NCBI GenBank assembly: GCA_030159075.1
Contig: BROG01000233.1
Coordinates: 62,001 to 126,000 of the forward strand
Reading direction: 5' to 3'
From: Atrina japonica
Taxonomy: Eukaryota > Mollusca > Bivalvia > Pterioida > Pinnidae
DNA length: 64,000 bases
Each line of letters starts with the position of its first letter. Positions within the stretch are counted from its first letter, which is position 1. Under the pieces are notes generated by a model that worked only from the letters and a program-made list of their open reading frames with translations, was not told where the DNA came from and made no database searches. Positions 51,372-63,764 of the stretch are shown here, piece by piece. The position numbers were made by a program, and so were the translations under genes.

Positions 51372-51745
51372 TGGTTCAATATATTATAAACATAATACCA
51401 AAGCTACAATGCTCAAGACCATCGTTTCTGTCATTTAGATTTCATCAGTTGAGCTACAATATTAAACAGATTTCCTAAAAGGAAACTGGTATAATACAAA
51501 GCCAAAATAAATTTAAATGCATTGCCAATTCCGTCCAAAAGTAACCACTGTAAACAGGTGACTACATTATCATTTGAAGATTTGGAATTTAAATGATGTG
51601 CCAAATATTACTTTAGTATAACATTATCAGCTGGTACCGAAATACCAGATACTAGGTTTATATATACCCTCGGGGACTCAAACAGTCCATCAGCAGTGGC
51701 AACGATCTAGTTGTTATAAATATTATAATTATAATACCAAATCTA
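51372..51745 (-). repeat. Retrozyme-like unit with near-intact hammerhead (51411-51454)
   Basis: One unit on the minus strand containing CTGATGA, GAAAC, a 2-bp stem III and GTC, flanked by a GCTCAA/TTGAGC stem I. Stem II is weakened (ATC opposite GAC). The rest matches the 358-bp unit, including the palindromic GGTACCGAAATACC block. Confidence 0.65.
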
Positions 51746-52374
51746 TAATATGGTTATATCTTGCACATATGTGTATATAAATAAAGTATGCAAATGAAAT
51801 TTTTCACAGTAAATGAATTCAGGTATGCGTATATGCAGGTTTGTATGCACTGCTAAAATACACGTTCATGTACATGCAAAATATTTTGCTTGACTGCATT
51901 TATACTACAAAAGCTCAGTACCATGTCTTCATACCTTAAAATGTAACGACCTGTGTAGACAAACAGTACACAAAATCAAAGGCGTCATACATTACAATTT
52001 TACTATTAGTTCACTTATAAAATAAAAGTTTTAGTTTAGTACTCAAGTAAAAGTTAAGAATCAAAACTCAAATGCAATTAGAAGACAACACACTAGATAT
52101 AAATGGTCTCAACATAAAGAAAATTGTGAAACTGAAACGGAATGGGACCAAGTGTCCGGAATACGGCACAATACGATTCAAGCGACTTGCCATTACTCTC
52201 ACGGTGCAACGTTGTTGAATGCTTCAAATCGTCACTAAAGAAGTTATATGGTCGATATGGGGAAATTTATTAATAATATGAAGTCCAGTTCAAATATATC
52301 AGAAATAATTCTGCAACACGGCCATATCCAATGACAATCTTTCACCAATCAAACTTAAACTACCTGATTACCTT

Positions 52375-52560
52375 TTCGTCGAACTCGAGAGGTTTCTATA
52401 GAACATTTGCGACGGATGTGGTATGCTTACAGGGGACTCTGACTCCTTCAAGACACCTGGTCCCATTGGGTATTCGCAATTGTTCTTCTATATGCTGAGG
52501 TTGTAATTATATAAAATTTGTCGTATTCTAATCTAATTAAGAATATCCATTGGTACTTCT
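52375..52560 (+). repeat. Second tail family copy, sense orientation
   Basis: GAACTCGAGAGGTTTCTATA, CAGGGGACTCTGACTCCTTC, AGACACCTGGTCCCATTGGG, GTATTCGCAATTGTTCTTCT, ending ATCCATTGGTACTTCTTCAT. Confidence 0.6.
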
Positions 52561-52784
52561 TCATTTCTAATTATCAGAGTATCGATCGTGATTATTACTG
52601 GAACATTGTAAGGAAATCAGTGACAAAAAGATATACCATACAACTGTCTTGAAGGATACCAATGTAAAGATATTCCTTCCCATCGGTTTAATAGAATTCA
52701 TTTTTATTATTATTAAACATTTCTTTTATATAGAACAGAATGCAAATCTAGTGAACATTGGACAAAAAATGACCTCTGAACAAA

Positions 52785-52875
52785 AATCCAGTGGTGGGAC
52801 CAGATGCCATGGATGAGTAAACATTCCCTTGTCCGATCATACACGTCAATAGTTCAAAGTCAAATTCAATGACAG
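52785..52875 (-). repeat. Degenerate PLE 3'-tail fragment
   Basis: Minus-strand remnant with GTGGGACCAGATGCCATGGA and GAGTAAACATTCCC, related to the tail core. Short and diverged. Confidence 0.45.
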
Positions 52876-52949
52876 ACATAAAACCGTGTAGTCGACACCA
52901 GTGGCTCTAAAGCAGTACAAGCGGTAATTTGTTAAAAATTGTAATTTTG

Positions 52950-53192
52950 AAATACTGTTTACGCCACACTCAACAATTTTTCAGTTATATGGTGGCGGCC
53001 TGTTTTTTATGGTGGAAGAGAGAACCCGGTTACAATGTACCCGGGAAGAGACGACCGACCTTCCGCAAATAAACTGACAAACGTCCTCGTAAGAATGAGT
53101 TTAGGTTCCAGCCGGGCTCGAACCTGCGCTGACCAAAAGTGAGACACTTCATCGTTCAAAGTGCGATGCTCTAACCACTCGGCAACGGAGGT
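52950..53192 (-). mobile_element. V-SINE, older copy
   Basis: Same body with GGTCGGTCGTCTCTTCCC and the head GCCGAGTGGTTAGAGCATCG. No clear flanking duplication and more substitutions, so older. About 370 bp upstream of the gene B start. Confidence 0.8.
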
Positions 53193-53565
53193 CCATTTAA
53201 AGTTTGGAATTAATACATATAACATTTATCATACAGAAGTTAATTACACCTTATTAGATATGCAATCTTGTACTAATGGTGACAGTACTTTTGATAATGC
53301 GATATGCTGCATAAACAATCAATACAAAGTGCATTTGTACAAACTTTTAATGTGTGAATGACGTCAGAATGAGAAACTGATTTTACATATGTGCACACAT
53401 TAACAAGATAGTTTACCTGAAGGATTATAACAGAAGTACTAGAATTTCATTACAGGTGATTATTTTTGGCCATTTTGTACATGTTGACCGATATCAAACT
53501 TATTGTTTGAATGCAGCTATAAAGAAGATAACTTTGGAAATATGTTTCTATTTCGCTGGTATAAG

Positions 53566-56500
53566 ATGTTTTGTTTTCTTTTCATTCTCACAACATTCGG
53601 GCTTATTTCAACTCAAGATATCGAATCAAGACTCAATAGGTCGACAGATGAAAGTGACCTTCAACCAGAAATTCGTTTTAAGAAAATGTATAGTGTTTTG
53701 AATTCAAAAACTATCCGTGAACACTTCTCCGGACATGGCCTTTTTATCAATGCTGCAAAATCTTATATTTCAAAGAGCAAGTCTTCCAGGCTTCGTAGGG
53801 ACACTGGATCTGAACTAACGGGACAGTGTTTAAAAGATGTCGAAACCCTTGTCAATGGAATAAGCGAGAAGAAGATATGGGCACTCTACAGTAAGTAAAA
53901 AAACATAACGATAAAGTAGGAATAGTAAAGTACATGGTGGTCAAAATAAATTCTACCTTCGTGGCAAAGTGGTTAGAGTATCCTATTTAAAACCTGGCGT
54001 AAAGGAGTCTCTCACCTAGATTCAGTATGCCATCGAGTCCCCTTGGAATTTAAACTGATTTTGGGAGGAAGTTCTCCAGTGGATGTGTGGAACTTTCCGG
54101 GTACATTGTAACCGGGTTCTTACCCCCATCATTAGAACCTGTCTGTCACCATATGACTGAAAATGTCTGACGTACCGCCAATACGATCAAATCGAAACTC
54201 ATTGATCGCTTTTATCAACATAGGATTTATTTTATTTTATTATTATCATTATTATTATTATTATTAATATTATTATTATTATTATCTTTTATGGCATTGT
54301 CAGTACGGCGCCCCTTTATTGACATACGATATAGTATTTTATTATTATATTGTGAGCTCAGTTTAACTATATGTGCGCACAGTTTAAATACATTGTGCGC
54401 ATATTTATCTGCATCTGAATATATAAGTCCAAAGGGGCCTTATATCGCTCACCTGGCGAATTTGTTCAAAAGTGAATAAGAAGTCAAAATGTCTAAAAGA
54501 TGATAATTTACAATAAAGTTAATCAGTGTGCACAATATAGTTAAACTCTGTACAAAATAATGTTAAACAGTGTGCACATTATAGCTAAACTATGCACACA
54601 ATGTTGTTAAACTGCGCACAATACAGTTAAACTGCTCGCACAATATAACTAAACTGTGCGCACAATATAACTAAATTAATGTAGCTAAGCTGTGCACAAT
54701 ATTACAAAACTGTGCCCACAACATAATGAATGTTAAACTGTGCGAACACTATAGTTAAAATATGCAAACAATATAACTAAATGTGCGCGCAATATAATAT
54801 TTGTTAAACAATATGATAAATAAATATGGTATCGTATGCTTCTAAAGGGACGCCGTAGTGCCAGAACGTTTAGAAATATTTTATTGTAGTAACTGTCATG
54901 TACGGACCATGTTAAGTCTGACATTGAATTTATATTTGAGAATACTTCAAAAGACAAATTGATTTAAGTTTCAAGAACTAAACGGATGAAAACATTTGGC
55001 CAAATTATCTAAGCTTCATCTGACAGAGAAAATGGCGTCCTCGAAATACAAGGATGTTGTAAATATATATTGACAAACAATAGTAACACTGTACCATTAG
55101 CCATCTTACGTACTCAGATGCTCATTGCGTAATTCGATCGGTCCGGCATTGAGCTGAAAATTCTAGCGGTATTGCGTTTTTATAAATTTTTTCTATGTAT
55201 TTCTTTTTACAAATATTCTCTTTATTTGTAAACATTTTATTCTATTTCTATTTTATTTGTGTTTATATATGACATGGCAATGGAGGTATCCTTTCTTTAA
55301 ATAAAAGCTTAATTACATGATATACTTGTCTTTCTATGATTTTACCTACAGAAAATTTATAAAAATAGCCTTTTTGTAAAAAAAAAAAAAAAAAGTCTTC
55401 GTTCGTACTATGTTTTATACCATCGTACCCTTCGAATTTTAAACTGACAGACAGACAGACATATACAAATACTTTATATATACAATATTCACATATTGAT
55501 TTTATAAATATTATAGTTGCGGACGCAACAGCAAAAGTTCCAGCTGGTTTGTTAACGGGGAATCACCTATGGTTAGGATTTTACGATGAATGTACCCGCA
55601 CAACTGCACCTAGAGATGGACAGTCTAAAACATTCTCAGACGAGAGTGAATATTTCGAAGGAAAATATTGTAAATCTGGCCTTGACTATAATAAAAACAC
55701 GACAGATCTGGTAAGATTCCTAATCTCTTATTTATTGTGTGATCCACCTTAAAAATGACCGCGTGAACATGACGTCATCTGTCTATCGCTCTCTCTCTCT
55801 CTCAATATAATGTATTATGCATGGATAATTATGACGACAAATAACAAAATACGTTGATTACAAATACGATCATTAAAATGTACATTTATAAATATTACGA
55901 TTATGACGTTGTATAATTATGAAAGTGTATGACTATATAAATTATGATTATGACAATTACGATCATTACAATGTCTGGTTATTACAATTACGATAATGAC
56001 AATGTATGAGTGTAACAATTAAGATTATAACAAGTAAGATCATGAAGAGCCGGCCTGGCTCAGTCGGTAGTGCGCTCGACTCTTGATCATAAGGTCATGA
56101 GTTCGAGTCCAGCTGGTGACAGATTGGTTTCCTGTCTTTTGGATGAGACAGTTAAAAAACGGAGTTTCCGTGTCACAGTAGGTGTCGGCACGTTAAAGAA
56201 CCCTCACTGCTGAATGGCCGTAAGTGCCGAGCATAGACCAAAATTTGAAGCCCTTCACCGGCATTTGGTGACGTCTCCATATGAGTGAAAGATTCTTGAG
56301 TTGGACGTGAAACAACAATAAACAAGACAATGAAGATGTGTGACAATTATGAATACGGCAATAAGGAATATGACGATATATCTCTATGGTAATGAGAAAA
56401 TATTAATATGACATTATAATAAGTAAACATTTTTATGACATCATTTGAAGTCATAACCACATGCGTATATGTAACGTTAGCTTACAGTAAATAGAAAATG

Positions 56501-59500
56501 CGTAATATTTTTATTTTCTATCTTAATATTTCTTCTAGGATCTCCAAGGATTGCTTGATAAGGTCGAGTTCGGTATTTGTATACCTTCCTCGTGCTCAGA
56601 AACGGACGTAAATGCTATAGTAACTGATTGTGAGTACCATTTCCGATCCCTGATCTCACCTCTGGATTTCCGGAAATCTTTGTCCAATATTTCATATGTT
56701 TTTTCTAATTTTTGTGAACGTCATTATGGATCAAACATTAAGATCTTTAGCAAAACCAGACGTTATATTTGTCAAGAGTATTTTTGAGTTAAGTATTCAA
56801 CAACGCAAATCATAATTTAGTCATTCGAAAATAGGATTTACCGTTGAAAACAGTACAGGTGCAATCAATCGTCAATATATTGTGTATATAAGGAAATTGA
56901 AAGAAAACATGATGTCTTGTTGCTTTCAAATGTTGACGAAATGTGCCAAAAGTTTTATTGACTCAAGCTATAAATATCCATGTTCCAGGCACTTATTTTA
57001 TAATAAAGTAAGTTTTCGCTTAGTTACCATCATTTAAAACATCTAAACGTCTCAAAAGCTAAGATAATCACTTTTTACAGTGGGTACTGTTAGACGGATT
57101 TGGCAATATATTTAGATTTATAATTTCGCCTTCTATGATACCACCTTTTCTGTCAGAAACATATCTATATTAATTTCCATCTCAATTGATGACGGCATTG
57201 ACAAAAATGATTGTCTTGAGCATTCGTTTTTGAATCCTTTTTAATACGTTTCCTTTGGTTAATGATATTCTATTGTTTTAAAGAGATTAACCAAGGTAAG
57301 ATAGTCTCTGGTAGATTGAATTTATATTAAAAACACATCATTTTCTATTCTGATAAAACAAACGATTGCAAATCTATGAACTTTTTCCTTTGATTCGCAA
57401 TTACTATTACGGACCAATGTTTTACTTCCGATGGAACTCACAAAAAGTTATGAGTTATTTTCACATTCGTATTACTTGCAAACAAGGCAACGTACGGCAA
57501 TGTAATTTAGGGGAAATAATATATATATACTTTATAGAGGCTCACTGACTGGGAAAAGTGAATAAGAATATGAATGTACATTGAATGATACATGTCTATA
57601 AGCCGGAACATTAATTTTCCGTTTTACCTTCCGTTTAGTGCATATTTAACTTATCTCGAGACATTTCCTGTTACGACCATATGGATATATCTTTATTAAG
57701 CATGATGTAAAACATAGCATCAGTTAAAACAAAATTGACACCCAAAACTTACGCAAACGGGCGATCATGGACTTTAAACTGCCCCTGTCAATGGTCTGTA
57801 TTGATTTTAAATGTCATATATGGCTATAACATTTACCTGTTTGCCAGGGGGCCCAATTATAATGCAGTTTATAACGAAGAAGAATTATTTTCCTTGACGT
57901 TTCTTTTTCAGATGTTTCATCAACGCCAATGAATATGAATGTAAGTTTAAAAGATGTGAAATGTATCGTCCACAATCCGCCCTTTGACACCAAAACCATT
58001 TGTTTTATGTAAGTCTCTCTCTCTGTCTCTCTCTGTGTCTCTCTCTCTCTCTGTCTCTCTCTCTCTCTCTCAACATTATCATTCATTTATTTAATTTGAC
58101 ATGTAATGAAGTTCAAGATTTAATAAAATAATTGGTATCTGAGACCTTTTATATTGAAAGGCATTTTATTTCACAACTGAATTATATGTCCACAATGCAA
58201 AAAGACATGTATTTTTTCACTCATAACTCAATCAACATTGGTCATCTTTTAATGTTTTATTTGGTATACATCACAATTTGTTATATTTTCTAGAACTAGG
58301 ACTGATTTTCTCTCTCTCTCTCTCTCTCTCTCTCATATCTTTCTGAATGTACTTAATGTTTCTGGTTTTATTAACTGTTTACAACATGTGAAAGTTATTG
58401 AACAATTAGTTTCCAATGGTGAAAACTAGATTTTGAGATACAATATGTCTTTATCAGTTAATAAAAATGGTGCAAGTACTACACAGTGCTGAAAACCTCG
58501 CGAAATAGAATTATTGCAACAGAGAGGGAGTTTTATCTTTGATTAATACATTTCAACCTGGAAGACAATTCAGTGTGAAGGGGACAGAGTGTATTGGAGA
58601 TTTCCTTGATTAATTCATATTAAGATGCTTTATTTAGACTCAACCATCTGCAGGGTTATTATCGTTGCCATTTCTGAATCATTGATAATACAGTCGTAAC
58701 CTAAACAGTAACTCCCTTTCGACAATCAGATCTAAAACTAACTGAAGTCATTTTTATCCTGAGGTTTACATATAACATTTGTGACGGGTGTGGTATGCTG
58801 CAGGAAGCGCTGACTCCTTCCGGACACCTGGTCTCATCCCATTTGGGATTCGCAATTGTTCTTCATATCGAGTCTATTTGTATGTAAAAAATATCAGATA
58901 CCAAAGTATAAATCTTTAGGATGTCCAGGATATAGAAACAAATCTGATAAAAATGGGGAAACACGGACCTCTGGAAACCAAGAGGTGGGATCAGGTGCCA
59001 TGGAGGAGTAAGCATTCCCTGTCGACCGGTCACACCCGCCGTGAGTCCATAGTCAAATTCAAATGAAATACTTGAGGAACGAATCCTCGTCACAATTAGT
59101 ACAGACGTCTCAACAACAGCCAACGAAAAGGCAACTCAACATTTCACTTAGTGAAAACAATACTATAATACCGACCGTAAAATTTGCGGAACGTTGACAT
59201 CAAATGCTGTTTTCGATATCCCTGTGTCAATAATTTGTCAGTGAGTAGTTTACATCTGTTACTGAAATTTTCACGCAAAAGTGTTGAACACGCCCTGGAA
59301 TATCGGATCATGTGTGAAAAATAAACTCCATATGCGAGTGACTGGGATATTACTACTTAAATGTGGAAAATTTACGATAGGAAAGTCGAAATCTTCGCGT
59401 TTGTTGTCAATTTCCCGTCTGTGTGTGCTTGATTCTGGTGTATCTTTAATTTCTAGTTCGCTGGCATATATAGCATTGACATATGTATTGAAATTGTCAT

Positions 59501-61025
59501 TATTAATTGACAAAACATCGTCGATATATCTAAATGTCAAATTACAGGACACCGCAATCTCTTTTGATTCAGCAATTTCTGAATGAAGTCTGCTTCGTAT
59601 GAACAGGTCAGCCAATAAAGGAGCACAAATTGTTCCCATAGGAATGCCGACAGTTTGTTGAGAGACCACGTATCCGGACATTACAAATATATTGTTTTAT
59701 TAGAATTGTTATGTGAAATTGTTGTGTAAAGAGTAGAGAAGTCGTATGTTTAGATATTGTGAATTTGAGAAAAATTGTGTGCCTTCAAATTTTCTAAAAC
59801 TTATTTAGAATTTTTAAGTTTCAACATCTGATTTACACCGCTTCTGAAATAAGCAACCGAAGTTTCTCCTTAACGGCTGTCAATATCTTGGTAAGAAGTA
59901 AAGATAAAGGTTTGGTAGAACATTTGCTGGGTCCTGCTATGTACCTCTGTTTATATGGGTTTATGAAGTTTAGGTACCGTTAGGTAGGTACATTAAAAAG
60001 CGTAATACGGACACGTGATTTTGAAGGATCTCGCCCATTGAAAGTGGGCTACGTGTGTATGTAAGATTACCAGGATTCGTATTAAACCCTAGTTCTTCTA
60101 ATAAACAATTATAGTAATGTGCCTTGGAAATAAAAACTATATTATTTGAGGTTTTGTCTGCTGGGACTATTACATACTGGTACTTTACCTTACATTTACA
60201 CCTACTGAGAAAAAATACATATTGCTGTGAATTATCTGTTATCTAACCATTAAAGGAAAACTCTTGTAATATGCTAGATCCCAATCTAATTAAAAACCGA
60301 AATATCTCTCACCGCTCCCGTTTAGTCCGCTCTGGGATATCGTGCTAAGGACCTCTCGTGGGTATTTCTTTTTCAACGAATGAAAATTCGACTTTCGCGA
60401 TATTGTAAGTTTATCAAATGACAGAGAGGTGTTTTTTTATTTCACAATAAAGAAACATATTCCTAACCAAGCTTATGAAAGAATTTTATACTTCCAGATT
60501 TAGTGTATTGTGTTGTTGATAATTTTAAAAATGTTAACACTTCTTTATCATTTGATAAACTGAAAATATCGCGTTACTAGCATTTTATTTAATTGAAAAT
60601 GACATACTTACCAGGTCATTCGCACGTGACCTCATAGCGGATTGCGTTAGACATTGAAATAGGGTTGTCCTGTCACTGTTTTACAAAAACTGATAAGAGA
60701 ATCGCCGATACCCTTTCAGATTTGTTCAGACTGACATGAATTTACCTTTGTCTTTGCAGAAGCATATTCAGTGTATATGGTTTGCTCATAGTTATTGCGA
60801 CGCTCTATGACGCATATTGTGAATATACAGCAAAGCCCGCAATCACTAGCAAGCAAATCAAGCGGGCACATGTATTAGACTTGGATGATTCTAAAGGCAA
60901 ACTTAAGATGGAGGAAATTCCGTTGATACTGAAAGATCTTAAATCGTCTGCAAACACAGAACACGGTACATATATTTTACTTTTCATGAATTATTGTTCA
61001 GTATTACAATATTGCACTCTATATC

Positions 61026-61056
<31 letters not shown>

Positions 61057-62165
61057 GAAGGATTTGATTTTGAATTTTAAAGTACAGTAAACCTGAAATG
61101 AAAAGATGTACAAACGACCGCAAGGTGCACGCTTGGAAACCAGGCGGTTTCAGGCATAAGATATTTCAACGTAAGGCCTAGGAAAAAAAAGACGGCACGT
61201 CACGAGTTCGTATGAAACTTGGTCACGTGTCATCGCAGGCGTGATATATCAGAAACACCGTAAAACGCAAAACCAAATGACTAAATTATGATATGATTAT
61301 GACTTAAAGCTACATTATGCGTAATGAAAGGAAAATGGGGTCATGTAATTTTAAACCATTTTAGTGAGATAGTCAGGCAAACCAGTGTGAATGATGGCAC
61401 AAAGTTCAATTTAGGATATATGCGTTACTATTCATTCTTTGGAACGCCTAGAATAAAACTCTAAAACCCTGACAGTCAAATAAGTACAACATCTAACGAA
61501 TAAAATGCCATAAAAATCAATTTCTTTGTATGACGAATACCTTAACTTGTTACAGAATGACATGGAATTCTAGCCACTATACTTTTGGTATTGTTAATAA
61601 TATTCGTATTCCGATGCACTTGGAGTATCGAATATCCATTCTTACTTCGTTATACCCAGTCTACAATAACATGTTTTTATTTTATTTAAACATTTACTTA
61701 TAAAATTGCACCCCAGATAGAACGCAAAGAGTAAAACCGTGTCTTACACGTTTCTGGGATGCCTTAATACAAACGCTAAAAACTCATTCAGAATTGTCCA
61801 TTTAAAGTATTTCAGCTACTATATTTGGATTTTTATAATTTTTTTTATCATTTTTTCGGGTGGGGTATTTATATTGTTTTATTTTAAGATATCATTAGAT
61901 AATTACCAAACATTTGATTTACAGCAAAAATGTTGATCTTTAACACAGCAATTTATTAGAAAGCACCCTCACATAATAAAAAAACCTTTTTTTTCAGGAA
62001 CCTTAAAAAGATTATTACTCGCTTTTTCTGTTTATACCAATGGGAAGAAACTTATGAATACCAATCTTCAAGATGGATCATTAACGTGTCTTTATGGCAT
62101 TAGATTTTTCAGCATTGCCTGGGTTGTCCTGGGGCATACATATTCTTATCAAGCCCCATATGTAG
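53566..62165 (+). CDS. NRF-6-like acyltransferase-3 membrane protein (gene B), 5' part, six exons; continues past the right edge
   Basis: Exons: 53566..53890, 55517..55710, 56539..56629, 57912..58008, 60760..60965, 61998..62165; all junctions are GT-AG and in phase. Start chosen at MFCFLFILTTFGLIS, which aligns with gene A's signal peptide; in-frame ATGs at 53542 and 53503 are possible. NRF domain: HGLFINAAKSY, CLKDVETLV, ADATAKVPAGLL, WLGFYDEC, GKYCKSGL, ICIPSSCSETD. Then VKCIVHNPPFDTKTICF, a TM segment (SVYGLLIVIATLYDAY), a linker, and the start of the AT3 domain (FSVYTNGKKL, LYGIRFFSIAWVVLGH with the candidate catalytic His). The next expected exon (NFKW...VDTFF) is not found before 64000. 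It is a paralogue of gene A in opposite orientation; exons 3, 4 and 6 have lengths identical to A's (91, 97, 168 bp). Substrate unknown. Confidence 0.93.
53955..54195 (+). mobile_element. tRNA-derived SINE in gene B intron 1
   Basis: Head CTTCGTGGCAAAGTGGTTAG, degenerate B box ATCGAGTCCCC, body AAACTGATTTTGGGAGGAAG, GGGTACATTGTAACCGGGTT and ACCATATGACTGAAAATGTC, matching the V-domain order. Confidence 0.6.
54229..54288. repeat. (TTA)n tract
   Basis: Imperfect TTA repeat at the left edge of the DNA element at 54292. Confidence 0.85.
54292..54862. mobile_element. DNA element with inverted ends and an internal ~24-bp tandem array, gene B intron 1
   Basis: The left end has TACGGCGCCCCTTTATTGAC then CATACGATA; the right end inverted has TACGGCGTCCCTTTAGAAGC then CATACGATA. 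Between 54350 and 54810 a unit of the type ACAATATAGTTAAACTGTGC repeats irregularly, with GTGCGCAC palindromes. Confidence 0.7.
56046..56330 (+). mobile_element. tRNA-derived SINE, second family, full length, in gene B intron 2
   Basis: tRNA-like head CCTGGCTCAGTCGGTAGTGC with A box and GAGTTCGAGTCC B box, then CTTTTGGATGAGACAGTTAA, GGCCGTAAGTGCCGAGCATA, GCATTTGGTGACGTCTCCAT and tail GGACGTGAAACAACAATAAA. The acceptor arms do not pair as in a working tRNA. A possible ATGAAGA duplication flanks it. Confidence 0.75.
57050..57235 (+). repeat. Degenerate hammerhead repeat fragment in gene B intron 3
   Basis: Plus-strand fragment with recognisable AAGCTAAGATAATCA, a degraded TTGATGA core and GTCTTGAGCA. 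GAAA reads AAAA, so it is presumed inactive. Confidence 0.5.
58745..58875 (+). repeat. Second tail family copy next to the PLE at 58.9-60.2 kb
   Basis: GTGACGGGTGTGGTATGCTG, GACTCCTTCCGGACACCTGG, GGGATTCGCAATTGTTCTTC; its 3' part runs into the 3' end of the oppositely oriented PLE. Confidence 0.6.
58885..60245 (-). pseudogene. Penelope-like RT relic with internal deletions; in gene B intron 4
   Basis: Upstream RT-N peptides (YVIVPADKTSNNIVFISKAH, NCLLEELGFNT) are followed after damage by GIPMGTICAPLLADLF, FRYIDDVLSINNDNF, VNFPHLSSNIP, then the same 3' tail ending at about 58890. Stops and deletions are numerous. It lies antisense to gene B. Confidence 0.7.
60295..60660. mobile_element. Foldback MITE, relative of the 33.4-kb copy, in gene B intron 4
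   Basis: Shares CGCTCCCGTTT, TTATCAAATGACAGAGAGGT, ATCATTTGATAAACTGAAAA and GACCTCATAGCGGATTGCGT in the same order as 33430-33858. Confidence 0.6.
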
Positions 62166-62318
62166 GTAAGTCATAATTATATATTTATTTTGTTTTTTAA
62201 ATACTATGACATTTTCAATGCGTTCACCTTTAAGTTATGTAAATACCTTTAGGACAATGTAGTAATTAACATCGCTATCTTTCTTATTAATACTCAGGTG
62301 GTCAGATCATCGCGTTTT

Positions 62319-62560
62319 GACTTGATTTGATTTTTTGTTTTACGCCATACTCAACAATTTTTCAGTCATATGATGGCGTCGAGTTTTTATTGGTGGAGGA
62401 GAAACCCCGATTACCCGGGTAAAGACCACCGACCTTCCGCAAGAAAACTGGCAAACTTTCCCACTTAATTCGAAATGACCCTAGCGGGATTCGAACCAGA
62501 GGTGAGAGGCCGTGTGATTTAAAGCGCAATGCTCTAACCACTCGGCCACGGAGGCCCATC
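62319..62560 (-). mobile_element. V-SINE with 12-bp target duplication in gene B intron 6
   Basis: Full-length copy nearly identical to the 14.4-kb one. Flanked by TCATCGCGTTTT at 62307-62318 and 62561-62572, so a recent insertion. Confidence 0.88.
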
Positions 62561-62589
62561 TCATCGCGTTTTAAACCATTTAATCCGTC

Positions 62590-62765
62590 ACTTTTGGTCA
62601 GTGCGGGTTCGTGACACACTGGATCCTAAGCTGATTCATGTGAACAGAATTTGGCAGTTTACTTGTGGTAGTCTCCTCCCTGGTACATTGAACCAGTTTC
62701 TGTTCCCCACCATTAAAAACTGGCCGCCACTATAAGACTGACAAAGATACAACATCCAAATTTCA
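62590..62765 (+). mobile_element. SINE fragment right after the V-SINE
   Basis: B-box-like GGGTTCGTGACAC, CTAAGCTGATTCATGTGAAC, CTCCTCCCTGGTACATTGAA, CCACTATAAGACTGACAAAG. Head mostly absent. Confidence 0.5.
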
Positions 62766-62769
62766 AACA

Positions 62770-63465
62770 CAAAATAAATATGCATACATAGATTTGACCA
62801 TGTACATCGGACGCTTTTTCATCTTGTGGCGATAACCCACTAAATATTTATTTGCACATTAACGATTGTATATTAAGAAAAAAATTGATACAACCCGTTT
62901 GAATCTAATATACCAGAGCATGGGCAAGATAAGATCATTTCATAAATCCATCTTTTCGATAAGTTGTTTTACAGGTGTGATAAATCGCATTTAAAGTCAA
63001 CATTTCGTTAGTTGTACACTCGACATGATGACCTATCGGTCCGAAAGATTTTTTGCATCTTAACCGTCTTTATCGATAGGGTACTGAACAGTGTTCACCT
63101 CATGAAATTGAAAATTATTTTTTTTCCTATATGTCTTCACAGTAAGTCGTATATATTAATAAATATTTTACTATAAAAGGCCATTTAGTTCCGTTATTGG
63201 GTAGTTAAGATATGACAACTTTATAAAACCCTGCTAAGTTGATTAATTATGCCTTTGTTCGGATGATAAATAATTAATTCTTTTCCATGTCCTTCCCCCC
63301 ATTTTATTATTTGCTCTTGATCACTCTAATTAATTATTAAAATATATAAATGTAACATATATTTATGCTGGTGATTCGTAAGACGCATGGTAAATGAATA
63401 AATAAACTAATAAACCTATCGTGACGAGTTACTCCCCTTTCTATAAATCATCTAAATACATACGA
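62770..63465. other. Gene B intron 6, nothing recognised
   Basis: No exon matching the next expected NRF/AT3 block (NFKW...VDTFF) found; no repeat recognised. Confidence 0.5.
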
Positions 63466-63469
63466 ATGA

Positions 63470-63565
63470 CTAATGTATCCTGTCGGAAGGAGGGCACGCC
63501 CCTCCATGATACTTGATTCCAACTTTGGACTATTCGGAGGTCTTACGATTGTCCAGTCTAGAGCT
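63470..63565 (+). repeat. Degenerate PLE 3'-tail fragment
   Basis: Retains GGCACGCCCCTCCATGATAC and GGAGGTCTTACGATTGTCCA in the order of the PLE tail. Confidence 0.4.
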
Positions 63566-63764
63566 ATTCTTATAAATTACCCAACGGTTAACACTATGTC
63601 ATTAACTGCTTTGTCATTATAGCTCAACATGAAATGAAAAATGTAATTTCAAAGCCAATTCTAATTAATTAGTGAATAATATTAAGTGCGTTCGTCAGTT
63701 TCAATTTCATTCGAGTCAACTTTTATACTTTCCGAAATGTTGTATCAAAAGTCATATATCATAT

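Noticed and set aside
56046..56121. tRNA gene
   Set aside because: A and B boxes are present, but the acceptor arm does not pair and the sequence continues into a SINE body that is repeated elsewhere.
57814..58086. Arg/Glu-repeat frame
   Set aside because: Antisense translation of (CT)n plus gene B exon 4.
62362..62619. 85-codon minus-strand frame, and similar frames at 53007-53225
   Set aside because: They lie within V-SINE copies and translate the tRNA-like head and body.
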